Source: Nakamurella aerolata
Lineage (GTDB): Bacteria > Actinomycetota > Actinomycetes > Mycobacteriales > Nakamurellaceae
NCBI RefSeq assembly: GCF_013002705.1
Contig: NZ_JABEND010000002.1
Location: 310,001 to 374,000 of the forward strand
Direction of reading: 5' to 3'
Length of the DNA: 64,000 nucleotides
Of this stretch, positions 43,501 through 52,796 are shown in pieces (position 1 is the first letter of the stretch; each line of letters begins with the position of its first letter). Position numbers and translations under genes: made by a program. Below the pieces are notes generated by a model. It was not told the DNA's origin and made no database searches. It saw nothing but the letters and a program-made list of their open reading frames with translations.

Positions 43501-44328
43501 CGCGAGGGCATCCCGCTGGTTCAGCTGCAACAGGCCGAGTACCGCAGAGGGTCCCTGCCGCCGGGCGCCGCCGGCGCACAGGTGCTGCAACGGGTCAGCC
43601 GCACCGCCGCCGCCATCGCTGAGCATGCGGAACGGCTGCGCGGTCAGACCAGCGGTCTTTCGGCTGCCCAGCAAGACATCTCGGTGCGCTTGCCGGACGG
43701 ACGGCTGTTGATCGGTACCGTCGGGCCGGTGATCACCACCGCCACCACCGGCACGCTGCTCTCCGAATCCTTCTCCAAGCTGTCCGCCCGCAGCAGGATG
43801 CGGTCGTGGATCACCTTGCTCGCCGCGGCCGCATCATCCGATCCGACCGATGTCGGTGCGGGACAACGGCAATGGCGGGCCGTCACCGTTGGTGGCCGTG
43901 GCGCCGGATCCGCCGCCGCAGAGCTCACCGCACCGCCCGGCGAACGGGCAAGGGAACTGCTCGGCGAGCTGGTAGGCATCCGCGACCGCGGGTTGCGCGG
44001 GCCGCTGCCGCTGACTCCGCAGGTAGGCAGCGAATACGCCCGGTTGCGACGGCTGCGACAGATGTCGGTGGAACGCGTCTGCGAGCGGATCAACCAGATC
44101 TGGAAGGATGACTTCGACGGCGCTGGACAGGCTGCCCACCAACGGATCTGGGGGTCACGTCCGTGGTCGGAGATCGTTCAGCAGCTCGGCCCGTCCACCC
44201 TCACCAACGCCGCCAACACGACTAACGCCGCCAACGCCGACGACTCGAGCGATGCCGAACCCCTGTTGGTCGGCGACGCCGCGGTGCGCAGCTACCGGCC
44301 GCTGCTGGACGCCGAGGAGCTGAGCTGA
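40579..44328 (+). CDS. recC: exodeoxyribonuclease V subunit gamma
   Basis: A 1249-residue RecC subunit of the RecBCD helicase-nuclease. The N-terminus PVYLHRAQRSDALVRALGELL and ARGIERWLAQRLSHRLG match mycobacterial RecC, and GTG 40579 gives the same length as MALHLHR. PSSLVRGVISRV, RLSIFGATRMS, CHGKARQVEVLRDVL, CPDIESYAPLVLAAFG, and CLLGLDDGEFPR follow in family order. RecC splits the duplex and scans for regulatory sites. Residues about 837-876 are an eight-copy (T/A)Q(P/S)AG linker. The stop overlaps recB (TGATG). Confidence 0.95.
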   Translation: MPVYLHRAQRSDALVRALGELLADPLPDPMVTEIVAVPARGIERWLAQRLSHRLGTDPAVGDGVCANVDFSSPSSLVRGVISRVSGVEPDADPWRPAALVWHVLAEIDRIVADDPTSPLAVHLGAGAVAQPQTTSGPSGKPTGPVAGNAELLGQLRRGRRFAVAQRTAALLDAYATDRPQLLIDWAAGNNTDGAGKPLAPQRQWQAELLRRVRESMPLPSPAERLQQVDERLRSDPRAVELPQRLSIFGATRMSTAELTVLAALAAHRDVHLWIPQPSPAGWQRWQPRLTEQLPRRSDDPLAGEPRHPLLRSLGRDSREFQQRLAVIGAPAADTAVASAPGPGLLGALQADIAADTAPPGAPVGTEADPRRILDPDDRSIQVHACHGKARQVEVLRDVLVGLLADDPTLQPRDIVVMCPDIESYAPLVLAAFGVGTADDLTAAGAEQRPSHPGTGIRVRLADRALRQTNPVLDVLDRLLELADSRMTASEVLDFAALGPVSRRFGFDADALDRLRDWVVESGVRWGLNATGRESYGLGQLRQNTWRAGLDRILLGVTMSDENSEYLGLAAPLDDVESSDIDLAGRLAELVDRLALAARQLTGAHPLRHWVSSLGTALRGLAKVPDADGWQLEQALQLLTDTAAEAHAVPGGADPELRLSDVRAMLADTLRGRPTRANFRTGELTICSMVPMRSVPHRVVCLLGLDDGEFPRANQIDGDDVLAVDPVVGERDRSSEDRQLLLDAIDAATEHLVLLYSGADERTGAIRPPAAALGEILDVVDRTAVGADGRPATDQVVVRHPLQPFDSRNFLADALGSPQPFSFDRAALAGARAVARRTQPAGTQPAGTQPAGAQSAGAQPAGAQSAGAQPAGAQPAHTEPGGTRSNPDGTSEPAEQLDGGGDIAVLTSGLLPPAPPAPLELADLVRFFDHPVKALLRDRLGITGGFDDPDVDDELAVAVDGLQRWQIGDRFLRGLREGIPLVQLQQAEYRRGSLPPGAAGAQVLQRVSRTAAAIAEHAERLRGQTSGLSAAQQDISVRLPDGRLLIGTVGPVITTATTGTLLSESFSKLSARSRMRSWITLLAAAASSDPTDVGAGQRQWRAVTVGGRGAGSAAAELTAPPGERARELLGELVGIRDRGLRGPLPLTPQVGSEYARLRRLRQMSVERVCERINQIWKDDFDGAGQAAHQRIWGSRPWSEIVQQLGPSTLTNAANTTNAANADDSSDAEPLLVGDAAVRSYRPLLDAEELS
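43087..43206 (+). repeat. 15-bp coding tandem repeat in recC, 8 copies
   Basis: Eight in-frame copies encoding TQPAG, TQPAG, TQPAG, AQSAG, AQPAG, AQSAG, AQPAG and AQPAH. The unit is a multiple of three, so copy-number changes keep the frame. It lies in a linker before the C-terminal degenerate-nuclease part of RecC. Confidence 0.95.
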
Positions 44329-47300
44329 TGCCCCGGTCGAACCCGCAAGGTATGTCGCAGCGCCAGGATGTGCTGTCCGAAACCTTCTCCGTCACCGACC
44401 CGTTGCCGGCCGACCGCACCACAACGGTGCTGGAGGCCAGCGCCGGCACCGGCAAGACGTACACCATCGCCTCGCTGACGGTGCGCTACCTGGCCGAAGG
44501 GATGGCCAGCCTGCCCGACATGATGCTGGTGACATTCGGCCGGATGGCCAGCCAGGAACTGCGCGACCGGGTGCGGGCCCGTATCGCCGAGGTGGAGCAG
44601 GCGCTGGCGCATCCGCGGGCCGCAGCCACCAGCTCCGACCCGGTGGTGGCGCTGCTGGCCGGCGAGGCCGACCAGATCGAGCTCCGGCGGGCCCGGCTGG
44701 CCGGGGCGCTTGCCTCATTCGACGAAGCCACCATCGCCACCACCCATTCGTTCTGCCAACGGATGCTCGGCCGCCTCGGGATCGCCGCCGACACCGAGCC
44801 GGGCGCCGCGCTGGCCGAGGGTGGGCTGGAGCTGTTGAACCAGGTGGCGCGGGACGTCTACCTCGCCCGCTATGCGGACGAGCAGGCACCGCCGCTCAGC
44901 CTTGACGACGCACAGCGAATCGCCGTCGACGCAGTGGGTTTGCCGCGAGCGGTGCTGCAGCCGGTGGACGCCGACCCGCGGTCGGAGGCCGGCCACCGCG
45001 TCGCCTTCGCCCGCGCCGTCCGCGAGGCCTTCGACCTGCGCAAGCGCCGGGCCGGGGTGCTCGACTTCGACGATCTGCAGCTACGGCTGGCCCAGGCGCT
45101 CACCGACCCCACCACCGGCGAGATCGCCCGGCAGAGCCTGCAATCGGCGTACCGAGTAGTGCTGATCGACGAGTTCCAGGACACCGACCCGGTGCAGTGG
45201 GAGATCCTGCGGGCCGCCTTCCACGGCGCTTGCACGCTGGTGCTGATCGGAGACCCCAAGCAGGCGATCTACGCTTTCCGCGGCGCCGACGTATTCACCT
45301 ACCTGGCGGCCTCCCAGGCCGCCGACCGGCACGCCACCCTCGGCACCAACTGGCGCAGCGACCGACCGCTGGTCGACGCGCTCGACTCGCTGTGGGGTGG
45401 GAAAGCGCTGGGCGACAACAGGATCACTGTTCGTGGCGTACAGGCGCACCACCAACAGCAGCGGATCTCGGTACCGGGCGAACCCGCCGTCATCCGGCTG
45501 CGGCAGCTGCGCAGGCACCAGGTTCCACAGACCTCCTCGGGCCTGGCGGCAACGGGTGAGGCGCGCGCCGCGGTGGTGGCTGACCTCGCGGTCGAGGTTG
45601 TGCAGCTGCTGCAGTCCGGCGCCACCATCACCGAGCAGGGCGCCGACGGCCCTGCGCGGCGCCCGCTGTCGCCGTCAGACATCGCGGTGTTGGTGCACAC
45701 CAACAAGCAGGGCACCATGGTGCGGGATGCGTTGCGCAAGGTCGGCGTTCCCGTTGTCCTGACGGCCACCTCCAGCGTGTTCGCCACCGATGCGGCCCAG
45801 CAGTGGCTCACCCTGCTGACCGCGCTGGAGTCTCCGAACCGGAGCGGGCTGGCCAGGGCCGCAGCGCTCACCCCTTTCGTGGGCTGGACGCCGGAGCGGC
45901 TGGCCACGGCCGACGACGCCGAACTGGGGGAGCTGGGCGATCAGATTCGCGACTGGGCCCGTCGGTTCGCCGCCGGCGGCATGGCCGAACTGCTGGAAAC
46001 CGTTACGGTGCAAGGTGATCTGGCCGCGCGGCTGCTGGCCCGTGACGACGGCGAACGGTTGCTCACCGATCTGCGGCACGTCGCCGACGCGCTGCACGCC
46101 CAGGCCAGGCAGGAGCATCTCGGCGCGGCCGCCATCACCGAACGGCTGCGCCGCCGTATCGAGCAGGCCACCAGCCGCGAGGCAACGGACGAGCTCAGCC
46201 GCAGGCTGGCCGCCGAACACGCCGCCGTACAGGTGATCACCGTGCACCGCAGCAAGGGCCTCGAATTCGGGGCGGTGTTCGTGCCGTTCGCCTGGGACAA
46301 GCACGTGCAAGACACACCGGACCCGTTGCGGCTGCACGATTCCGCTGGCCAACAGCTGCTCGATGTCGGCGGCCCGGACGGCTCCGGCTACCGCGACAGA
46401 CGCGAAACGCACCTGGCCGAGGATCTCGGTGAAGACCTTCGGGTGATGTACGTGGCGTTCACCCGGGCCCGCAGCCTGCTGGTGCTGTGGTGGGCGCCCA
46501 CCCACAACAGCAGGTACGCGCCGCTGTCCCGGTTGCTGCTGGCACCGGATCGGACGGCCACCGCACTGCCCAACAAGATTGAGATCGGCAGTGACGACGC
46601 GGTTTCCGAACGGTTCGCCGAGCTGTCCGCCGGCACCGCCGGATTGTCCGTCGAACCCGCCGAGCCGCGTCGTTCGGCCCGCTACGTCCCGGCCGTCGAG
46701 AGCAACGCGGAGCTCGCCGCCCGCAGCTTCACCAGAGACCTGGACAGGACCTTCCACCGCACCTCGTACTCGCGGCTCACCAAGGACGCGCACGACGAAC
46801 TGCTCGCCGTTGCCGCCCTTGCCGGCAACTCCGGCGCCGGCGACGACGCTGCCGATGGGGCCGAGGCAGTCGCCGCGGTTGCCGGTTCCGGCATTATCGC
46901 CTCGACCAGCGAGCCGGAATCCGCTGGGGTGCAGGACGAACCGCTGGCGGCGGTGCCGCTGGGCACGGTGACGCTAACCGGCAACGCTGCCGCGGCGCCC
47001 GGGGGTACCGCCGACCCGGCCGAGGCCGATCCGGTCGCGGCACAGCTGAAGGCGGTGCTCTCCCCGATGCGCGACCTGCCGGGCGGCACCGGGTTCGGCA
47101 CCGTTGTGCACGAGATTCTCGAGTACCTGGACACCGCCAGCACCGACCTGGCTGCCGAGGTGCGCAGCCACGTCGACAAAGCCCTTGCCTGGCAAGGAGA
47201 TCAGCCCGACCTTGATCCGCAGTTGTTGACGGCGGCGCTCACCGCGGTGTTCGCGACCCCGCTCGGCCCGCTGGCCGCCGGACGCACCCTTGCCGACTTC

Positions 47301-47933
47301 GCACCGGCCGACCGGCTCGCCGAGCTGGAGTTCGAGCTGCCGCTGGCGGGCGGCGACGTGGCCGACGATGGCGTCAGCGCCAGCACGCTCGGCGCCATCG
47401 CCGACGCGTTGGCTGCCACCCTGCCCGGCGGCGATCCGCTGGCCGAGTACCCACAGCTGTTGCGGGACAACGTGATCGCCGAACAGCAGCTCCGCGGGTA
47501 CCTCACCGGCAGCATCGACGCGGTGTTTCGGCTACCGGACGCGCCGGCGGCGGCGACGGCCGGCCGGGAGCCCGCCGACGCGGCCGAGCGCTACCTGGTG
47601 GTGGACTACAAGACCAACCGGCTCGGCGACTATGTGCAGCCGCTCAGCGCCTGGGACTACCGGCCGGAGGCGATGGCCCAGGCGATGATGGGCAGCCACT
47701 ACCCGTTGCAGGCGCTGCTGTACCAGGTGGCGCTGCACCGTTATCTGCGCTGGCGGATCCCCGGCTACCGGCCACAGACCCACTTGGGGGGAGTGCTGTA
47801 CCTGTTCGTCCGCGGGATGAGCGGACCGGACACCCCCGCGGTCGGCGGCATTCCCTGCGGCGTGTTCAGCTGGCAGCCGCCCGCCGAGCTGGTGCTGCTG
47901 ACCTCCGACATTCTCGCCGGGAGGGAACCGTGA
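44328..47933 (+). CDS. recB: exodeoxyribonuclease V subunit beta
   Basis: A 1201-residue UvrD-family 3'-5' helicase with a C-terminal nuclease. Walker A is VLEASAGTGKTYTIASL (about 38-46), motif II VVLIDEFQDTDPVQWEIL (about 282), GDPKQAIYAFRGADVFTYL, motif IV TNWRSDRPLV, motif V TVHRSKGLEFGAVFVPF and motif VI VMYVAFTRARSLLVLWW. The nuclease motif is YLVVDYKTNRLG (about 1093), preceded by FGTVVHEILEYLD. An Ala/Gly/Asp-rich linker at about 825-905 joins the parts. ATG 44328 overlaps the recC stop. Confidence 0.97.
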   Translation: MPRSNPQGMSQRQDVLSETFSVTDPLPADRTTTVLEASAGTGKTYTIASLTVRYLAEGMASLPDMMLVTFGRMASQELRDRVRARIAEVEQALAHPRAAATSSDPVVALLAGEADQIELRRARLAGALASFDEATIATTHSFCQRMLGRLGIAADTEPGAALAEGGLELLNQVARDVYLARYADEQAPPLSLDDAQRIAVDAVGLPRAVLQPVDADPRSEAGHRVAFARAVREAFDLRKRRAGVLDFDDLQLRLAQALTDPTTGEIARQSLQSAYRVVLIDEFQDTDPVQWEILRAAFHGACTLVLIGDPKQAIYAFRGADVFTYLAASQAADRHATLGTNWRSDRPLVDALDSLWGGKALGDNRITVRGVQAHHQQQRISVPGEPAVIRLRQLRRHQVPQTSSGLAATGEARAAVVADLAVEVVQLLQSGATITEQGADGPARRPLSPSDIAVLVHTNKQGTMVRDALRKVGVPVVLTATSSVFATDAAQQWLTLLTALESPNRSGLARAAALTPFVGWTPERLATADDAELGELGDQIRDWARRFAAGGMAELLETVTVQGDLAARLLARDDGERLLTDLRHVADALHAQARQEHLGAAAITERLRRRIEQATSREATDELSRRLAAEHAAVQVITVHRSKGLEFGAVFVPFAWDKHVQDTPDPLRLHDSAGQQLLDVGGPDGSGYRDRRETHLAEDLGEDLRVMYVAFTRARSLLVLWWAPTHNSRYAPLSRLLLAPDRTATALPNKIEIGSDDAVSERFAELSAGTAGLSVEPAEPRRSARYVPAVESNAELAARSFTRDLDRTFHRTSYSRLTKDAHDELLAVAALAGNSGAGDDAADGAEAVAAVAGSGIIASTSEPESAGVQDEPLAAVPLGTVTLTGNAAAAPGGTADPAEADPVAAQLKAVLSPMRDLPGGTGFGTVVHEILEYLDTASTDLAAEVRSHVDKALAWQGDQPDLDPQLLTAALTAVFATPLGPLAAGRTLADFAPADRLAELEFELPLAGGDVADDGVSASTLGAIADALAATLPGGDPLAEYPQLLRDNVIAEQQLRGYLTGSIDAVFRLPDAPAAATAGREPADAAERYLVVDYKTNRLGDYVQPLSAWDYRPEAMAQAMMGSHYPLQALLYQVALHRYLRWRIPGYRPQTHLGGVLYLFVRGMSGPDTPAVGGIPCGVFSWQPPAELVLLTSDILAGREP

Positions 47934-50149
47934 TGACGGCGCACAGCACGGCGGCGGCAGCCGCCGATCGGCCCGGCGAGGCTGCCAGGGACCTGGTCGA
48001 CCCGGACGGACGCGATCAGGCCAAGGCCTTCACCGGTCTGCTCGCCGACTTCAATAAAGCAGAGGTGCTGTCGGCGGCCGATCTGCACGTCGCCCGCCAA
48101 CTCGGATCGCTTGGCGGAGAACGCGATCCGCGGGTGCTGCTGGCGGTGGCACTCACCGTCCGCGCGGTCCGCACCGGTTCGGTGTGCCTCGACCTGCGCA
48201 CCGTCAGAGACAGCGTGCTTGGCGCCGTGAGCGACGCGGCCGGGGCGGCCGACGCCAGCGGCGAACCCACCACCACCACCGACCCTGCACGCATCGCTGA
48301 GGACGAGGAGCTGGCACGGTTGGCGGCCAAGGCGGCGTTGGACTGGCCGGAACCCGCTGACTGGATCGCGGCGTGCCTGGCCAGCCCCTTGGTGGCCGAC
48401 CAGTCTCTGCCCGACGACACGGCGCTGCCCGGCGACCCGGCGCTGCCCGGCGACCCGGCGCTGCCCGGCGGCACGGCGGCGTCATCCTCCGCCGTCCATG
48501 AGATGCCAGGCACCGCAACACCACTGCGCTACGACGGTGGATTGCTGTACCTGGACAGGTACTGGCGGCAAGAACGCCAGGTCGCCGGCGAACTGGACGA
48601 ACGCTCGGCGATCGCGGTCCGCGCCGGTACCGACGTCGAGGTGCTGGCCGCGGCCATCGACCGGCTGATCGACGGGGCGCACAGCAGCCGGCAGCGGATC
48701 GCCGCCGCGATGGCGGCAGGTCGTCGACTCTCGGTGATCGCGGGCGGCCCCGGTACCGGCAAGACCACCACCGTCGCCCAGCTGCTGGCGGCGCTGGCGG
48801 CCGGGGCGGCGCGGCCACCGAAAGTGGCGTTGGCCGCGCCGACCGGGAAGGCGGCGGCCCGGCTGGGCCAGGCCGTGCGCGAACAGGTGGAGCGGTTCCC
48901 GGCCGCCGACCGCGACCGGCTGGGCGCCCTCAGCGCCGCGACCCTGCACCGGCTGTTGGGCTGGAAACCCGGCTCCAGCATGCGCTTCTGGCAGGACCGG
49001 CACCATCGACTGCCGCACGACGTCGTGGTGGTGGACGAGACCTCGATGGTGTCCCTCACCATGATGGCTCGACTGCTGGAGGCGCTGCGTCCGGACGCGC
49101 ACCTGGTGCTGGTCGGCGACCCTGACCAGCTGGCGTCGGTGGAGGCCGGGGCGGTGCTCGGCGACATCGTGGCGCGCGCCGCCAGACCGGATCGGGCGCA
49201 CCCCCCGGCGTCGCCGCAACCGGCGACCGCACCCGACGAGAACGTGCCTGCCGCACTGAGTTTCGTGCAACAGCTGGTGCCCGAGGACGTGGCCGCGCTG
49301 GATGCCACCGCGCGCGCCGAGCTCGCCGGCGGCGTCACCAGGCTGGTGCATCGGTTCCGGTTCGGCGGTGCCATCGCCGAGCTGGCCGATGCGGTCCGCA
49401 CCGGCGACGCCGACCGCGCACTCGACCTGCTGGCAACGCCACCCGATCGGCAGGGGCCGGAGTCGACGGTGGAATTCGTTGCGGCCGAGGCGGTCCGGGA
49501 CAGCCCAGCGCTGGCCGGCTTGCGGGAGCAGGCTGTCGGCGCCGCCCGGGACATCGCCGCCGCGGCGCTGGCCGGTGACGCCGCGCAGGCACTGCACGCC
49601 ATGGACCAGCACCGGCTGCTGTGCGCCCACCGCGCCGGGCCGTTCGGCGCCGGCTACTGGGCAGCGACGGTGTCCGGGTGGATCAGCGATGATCTGCGCA
49701 AGCGCCCGCTCCCCGGTCAGGTGGCCGAGCACGCCGGCCGCGGGCTGTGGGTGCCGGGCCGGCCGCTGATGATCACCGAGAACGACCGCGACCTCGAGCT
49801 GTACAACGGCGACACCGGCGTGGTGATCGTCGACCCGGCGCCGGATGCCCGCCCCGGCTCGGTGCTCGCCGCTTTCGGCGACCCGCAGGCACCGACGCTG
49901 GTGCGCCCCGGCCGGCTCGGGGGCGTGCAACAGGTGTACGCCATGACGGTGCACAAGAGTCAGGGCAGCCAGTTCCGCGCGGTGACGATCATCTTGCCGC
50001 CCAGCGCTTCTCCGCTGCTCACCCGGGAGCTGCTCTACACCGCGGCCACGCGCGCCAGCAAACAGGTGCGCATCATCGGCACCGAATCGGCGGTCAGGGC
50101 CGCGATCTCCCGGCCGGTGCTGCGCGCCTCCGGCCTGCGTTCGCGCTGA
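47933..50149 (+). CDS. recD: exodeoxyribonuclease V subunit alpha
   Basis: A 738-residue 5'-3' superfamily 1B helicase. Walker A is IAGGPGTGKTTTVAQLL (about 272-280), motif Ia APTGKAAARL, motif II VVVDETSMVSLTMM (about 368), motif III LVLVGDPDQLASVEAGAVLGD, RFRFGGAIAELA and the C-terminal VHKSQGSQFRAVTIILP with YTAATRASKQVRI. It completes RecBCD. The start is GTG 47930 or ATG 47933; both overlap the recB stop and 47933 is preferred. Residues about 159-182 are a four-copy LPGDPA linker. Confidence 0.96.
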   Translation: MTAHSTAAAAADRPGEAARDLVDPDGRDQAKAFTGLLADFNKAEVLSAADLHVARQLGSLGGERDPRVLLAVALTVRAVRTGSVCLDLRTVRDSVLGAVSDAAGAADASGEPTTTTDPARIAEDEELARLAAKAALDWPEPADWIAACLASPLVADQSLPDDTALPGDPALPGDPALPGGTAASSSAVHEMPGTATPLRYDGGLLYLDRYWRQERQVAGELDERSAIAVRAGTDVEVLAAAIDRLIDGAHSSRQRIAAAMAAGRRLSVIAGGPGTGKTTTVAQLLAALAAGAARPPKVALAAPTGKAAARLGQAVREQVERFPAADRDRLGALSAATLHRLLGWKPGSSMRFWQDRHHRLPHDVVVVDETSMVSLTMMARLLEALRPDAHLVLVGDPDQLASVEAGAVLGDIVARAARPDRAHPPASPQPATAPDENVPAALSFVQQLVPEDVAALDATARAELAGGVTRLVHRFRFGGAIAELADAVRTGDADRALDLLATPPDRQGPESTVEFVAAEAVRDSPALAGLREQAVGAARDIAAAALAGDAAQALHAMDQHRLLCAHRAGPFGAGYWAATVSGWISDDLRKRPLPGQVAEHAGRGLWVPGRPLMITENDRDLELYNGDTGVVIVDPAPDARPGSVLAAFGDPQAPTLVRPGRLGGVQQVYAMTVHKSQGSQFRAVTIILPPSASPLLTRELLYTAATRASKQVRIIGTESAVRAAISRPVLRASGLRSR
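48407..48478 (+). repeat. 18-bp coding tandem repeat in recD, 4 copies
   Basis: Four in-frame units encoding LPDDTA, LPGDPA, LPGDPA and LPGGTA in a linker between the N-terminal and helicase domains. The unit is a multiple of three. Confidence 0.9.
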
Positions 50150-50342
50150 CCGCGACAACGTGCCGGCAGCGCTCGTCGGGCGCTAGCTGTTGCGGGTCAT
50201 GACGTTGGTGACGGTGGGGTGAGGGAGGGTAGGTCGCCGGCAGCGCCGGTCGGGGCCAGCAGTGCTTGCCGAGTTGATCGAACCTGCGAACTCGGGCAGT
50301 CCTTGATGCTGTTGGTGTTTCGTCGACGTTGGCGGTGCGGGC

Positions 50343-52219
50343 TTAGATCGGTGTGGTGATGGCTGGCAGTCCTAGTGGGTCGCTTCGGTTGGTGCGGTAG
50401 CGGTGTCCGGTGGGTGTGGTGATGGTGAATGAGTCGCCGGTGGTGCGGAGTTTCCAGCCGGGGATCTCCTTGGCGTAGTTGCCGGAGGCGCATAGGCCTT
50501 GGCCGTTGGGCAGTGTGGTGTCGCCGCCGACCGCGTATGGCCTGATGTGGTCGGCGTGCCGGGTCGGTGCGCTGCAGAACGGTTGGGTGCAGTGCGGGTC
50601 GCGTGCCAGCAGCAGTTGCCGCAGCACCCGGTGAACTCGCGTCGGCGTGGGTCGATGTTGGTGGGTATCCCGGTGACGGGGTGGACCAGCAGTCGTTGCA
50701 GCCAGACCCTTGCGCGTTTCGGATTGAGGACGGCTCGGTTTGGCCGACGCGCTGGGGCGAGGGTGGCCTTGTTGGCCTCATCGATGGTGTTGTGGTGTTC
50801 GGCGGCCTCATTGCTGGTGGTGTTGTGGTGTTTGTCGGGGTCTTCGCTGGTGGTGTTGCGGTGTGCGGCGGCCTGATCTGGGAGCCGGCCAGCAGGCTCG
50901 GCGGGACTGCCCCGCAGGCGGCCGCTGACGATCAGGCCACCATCGGATACCGGGTCAGCGCTGTCGCCAAGCGCGCGGCCGGCAGTTGAGCGTTGTTCGC
51001 AGAGCAGCTCTGATGACGGGCTCGGCTCGCCCGACCAGCCTGGCAAAGCGGGCTCGCCGGGCAGGGCTGACTTGGGGATTGGGTCGGCTGTCCGATGTGG
51101 TGGTGCTACCTCGCTGAGCGGATCTGGCGGTGCTGGTTCGGGCCGGGTGAGCGGTTCACCCGCGGCCAGCGCACGGCCGAGCTCGGCGGGGATCGGGCCG
51201 TAGCCGGCCAGTATCGCGGGCTCGTTGCTGTTGGCCAGCAACGTGTCCGCAGAGATCGTCATGTTCACCAGGATCGGTGGGGGCGCCGGGTGGGGCACCA
51301 GGCCGGCGCTTTCCGTATCCGGGGTTGTTGGGTCGGAAGGCGATGACGGCACCGGATGCGTTGCGGGGTCGGCAGATTCTGCGCCTAACGCGTTTGTTGC
51401 CGGCGGTGCAGCGCCGCGCGGATCAGCTGAGCGCGGATCAGCTGAGTGCGGGTCGGCTGGGCTCAGTCGGTGAATCAGCGCGTCGGCGCGGAGTTGGTCG
51501 AGGGTGCGCTGGTCGCCGATCGTTTTGGTGTTCTTGGCGGCGTTGGTGAGCGTGGTGTAGATCGCGACGCCCTGTTCGACCGGGAGTAGGGCGGACACCA
51601 TGGCCATCGCGTCGGGCAGGGGACGCAGGGTGACCCGGCGTTCGGACTCGGCGTGGGCGCGCTTGTCGATCGAGCCGTGTGGGTCGATGGTGTACACCGC
51701 CTTGCGGACGGCCCGTTCGGTGTCGGCTGGGCTCCAGCCGCACACCCGTTCCGACATGCCGGTGTCGAGCAGCCGCGCCTGATCGTCGTCGAGGTGGCGC
51801 GACTCGCGGCAGACGATCTGGCATTGCGTCCACGACACCCGTCCCGCGCGCAGTTGGGCGAACAGTATCGGCCAGCGCGTCGACAGTGATCGGGCGACAC
51901 CGAGTTGACGAGCGCTTCCGGCGGGTGACATGCGCCGGGCAAAGCCGATCTGCTCGGCGGCGCCGCGCCCTACCTCGCGCGGGCGCACGCCGGCGGCCCG
52001 TTGCCGAGCCCGTTCCGCGCGTTCGAACGCGAGCGACTGGGCCGCGATCATCCCTGCGGCGGCGCCGCACAGTTGTTCCAACGCTGCGATGCGGTCGATG
52101 CCCGCCGCCGCATCGCGGACAGCGTCGCCGGAGTCGAGTGCCACGATGACCTCTTCGCACAACCGGCGCAGCGGATCGGCCGACCCGGCCGGCCCGTCAC
52201 CACTGACGACTGTGCTCAT
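50343..52219 (-). pseudogene. DUF222/HNH endonuclease (13E12-repeat family), frameshifted
   Basis: A REP13E12-type protein. The N-terminal 250 residues are DUF222 (LEQLCGAAAGMIAAQSLAFERAE, FAQLRAGRVSWTQCQIVCRES). A long Pro/Ser/Asp-rich region follows, and then a C-terminal HNH nuclease. The first frame ends its recognisable sequence at NIDPRRREFTG (about 50630). The next frame continues VLRQLLLARDPHCTQPFCSAPTRHADHIRPYAVGG and then NGQGLCASGNYAKE, the HNH zinc site, to the TAA at 50343. One base is missing near 50625-50632, where GGGTGC would need one more base before GTG. Without repair the product is 615 residues lacking HNH. The ATG at 52219 follows a -10 box. Confidence 0.82.
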
Positions 52220-52225
52220 CTATCA

Positions 52226-52231
52226 ATACTA
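52226..52231 (-). promoter_or_regulatory. -10 box of DUF222/HNH gene, leaderless-type
   Basis: TAGTAT on the minus strand ends six bases before ATG 52219, inside a locally AT-rich stretch (52221-52240). No ribosome-binding site is present. Confidence 0.45.
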
Positions 52232-52323
52232 GTACGCCCGTTCGGCACTACGCAACAGCCAATCCGAACTTTTTCGAATCAATGTTCGAGCAGCGGTCGG
52301 CACGACGTGGACGCCTGCTGAGG

Positions 52324-52767
52324 TCACTTGGTCCACCTTGGGGTGACTCGGTCCACGCATCGGAAGCCGAGTTCAACCACGCGCTCAGCGTCCGGAAGAT
52401 GTCGCCCTGTCCGGCGCCACTGATTCCGCGACCGCGGACGCTCCGACAGTCGCGAACGCTCCAACAGTGCCGCCGCCGCGACCCCGGCCAAAGCCAGCCC
52501 GAGAAAGGCGAGGGAGCACAGCGGTGCGAGCGGGTAGTGCTCCGGCTGCGCGGTGATCAGCGCGCCGGCGACGGCCGGCCCGATCGCGTTGCCGAGGTTC
52601 AGCATCGAGATGTTGACGCCGGATGCCAGCGTCGGCGCATCGCCGGCCAACGCGAACACCCTGCCGCTCAGCGCAGCGGAGATCGAGAATGCCGCCACCC
52701 CAAAGAGAAACACGATCGCCGCAATCACCACCGCCGACCGGTGGATCGCCAGCATCAACACCACCAC
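52324..52767 (-). pseudogene. C-terminal remnant of an MFS transporter
   Basis: A 147-residue frame whose first 100 residues are the last four or so membrane segments of a major-facilitator permease. Examples are VVIAAIVFLFGVAAFSISAAL, LASGVNISMLNLGNAIGPAVAGALI and YPLAPLCSLAFLGLALAGVAAAALL. The motif GVNISMLNLGNAIGPAVAGAL is typical of AraJ/Cmx-type exporters. The other eight segments are missing; the lipase-like gene begins its 3' end 30 bases upstream. The last 40 residues are unlike any transporter. It is most simply the stump of a deleted gene. Confidence 0.7.
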
Positions 52768-52796
52768 GCCCGCGGCCGTCGCCAGCTGGTCGGGCG

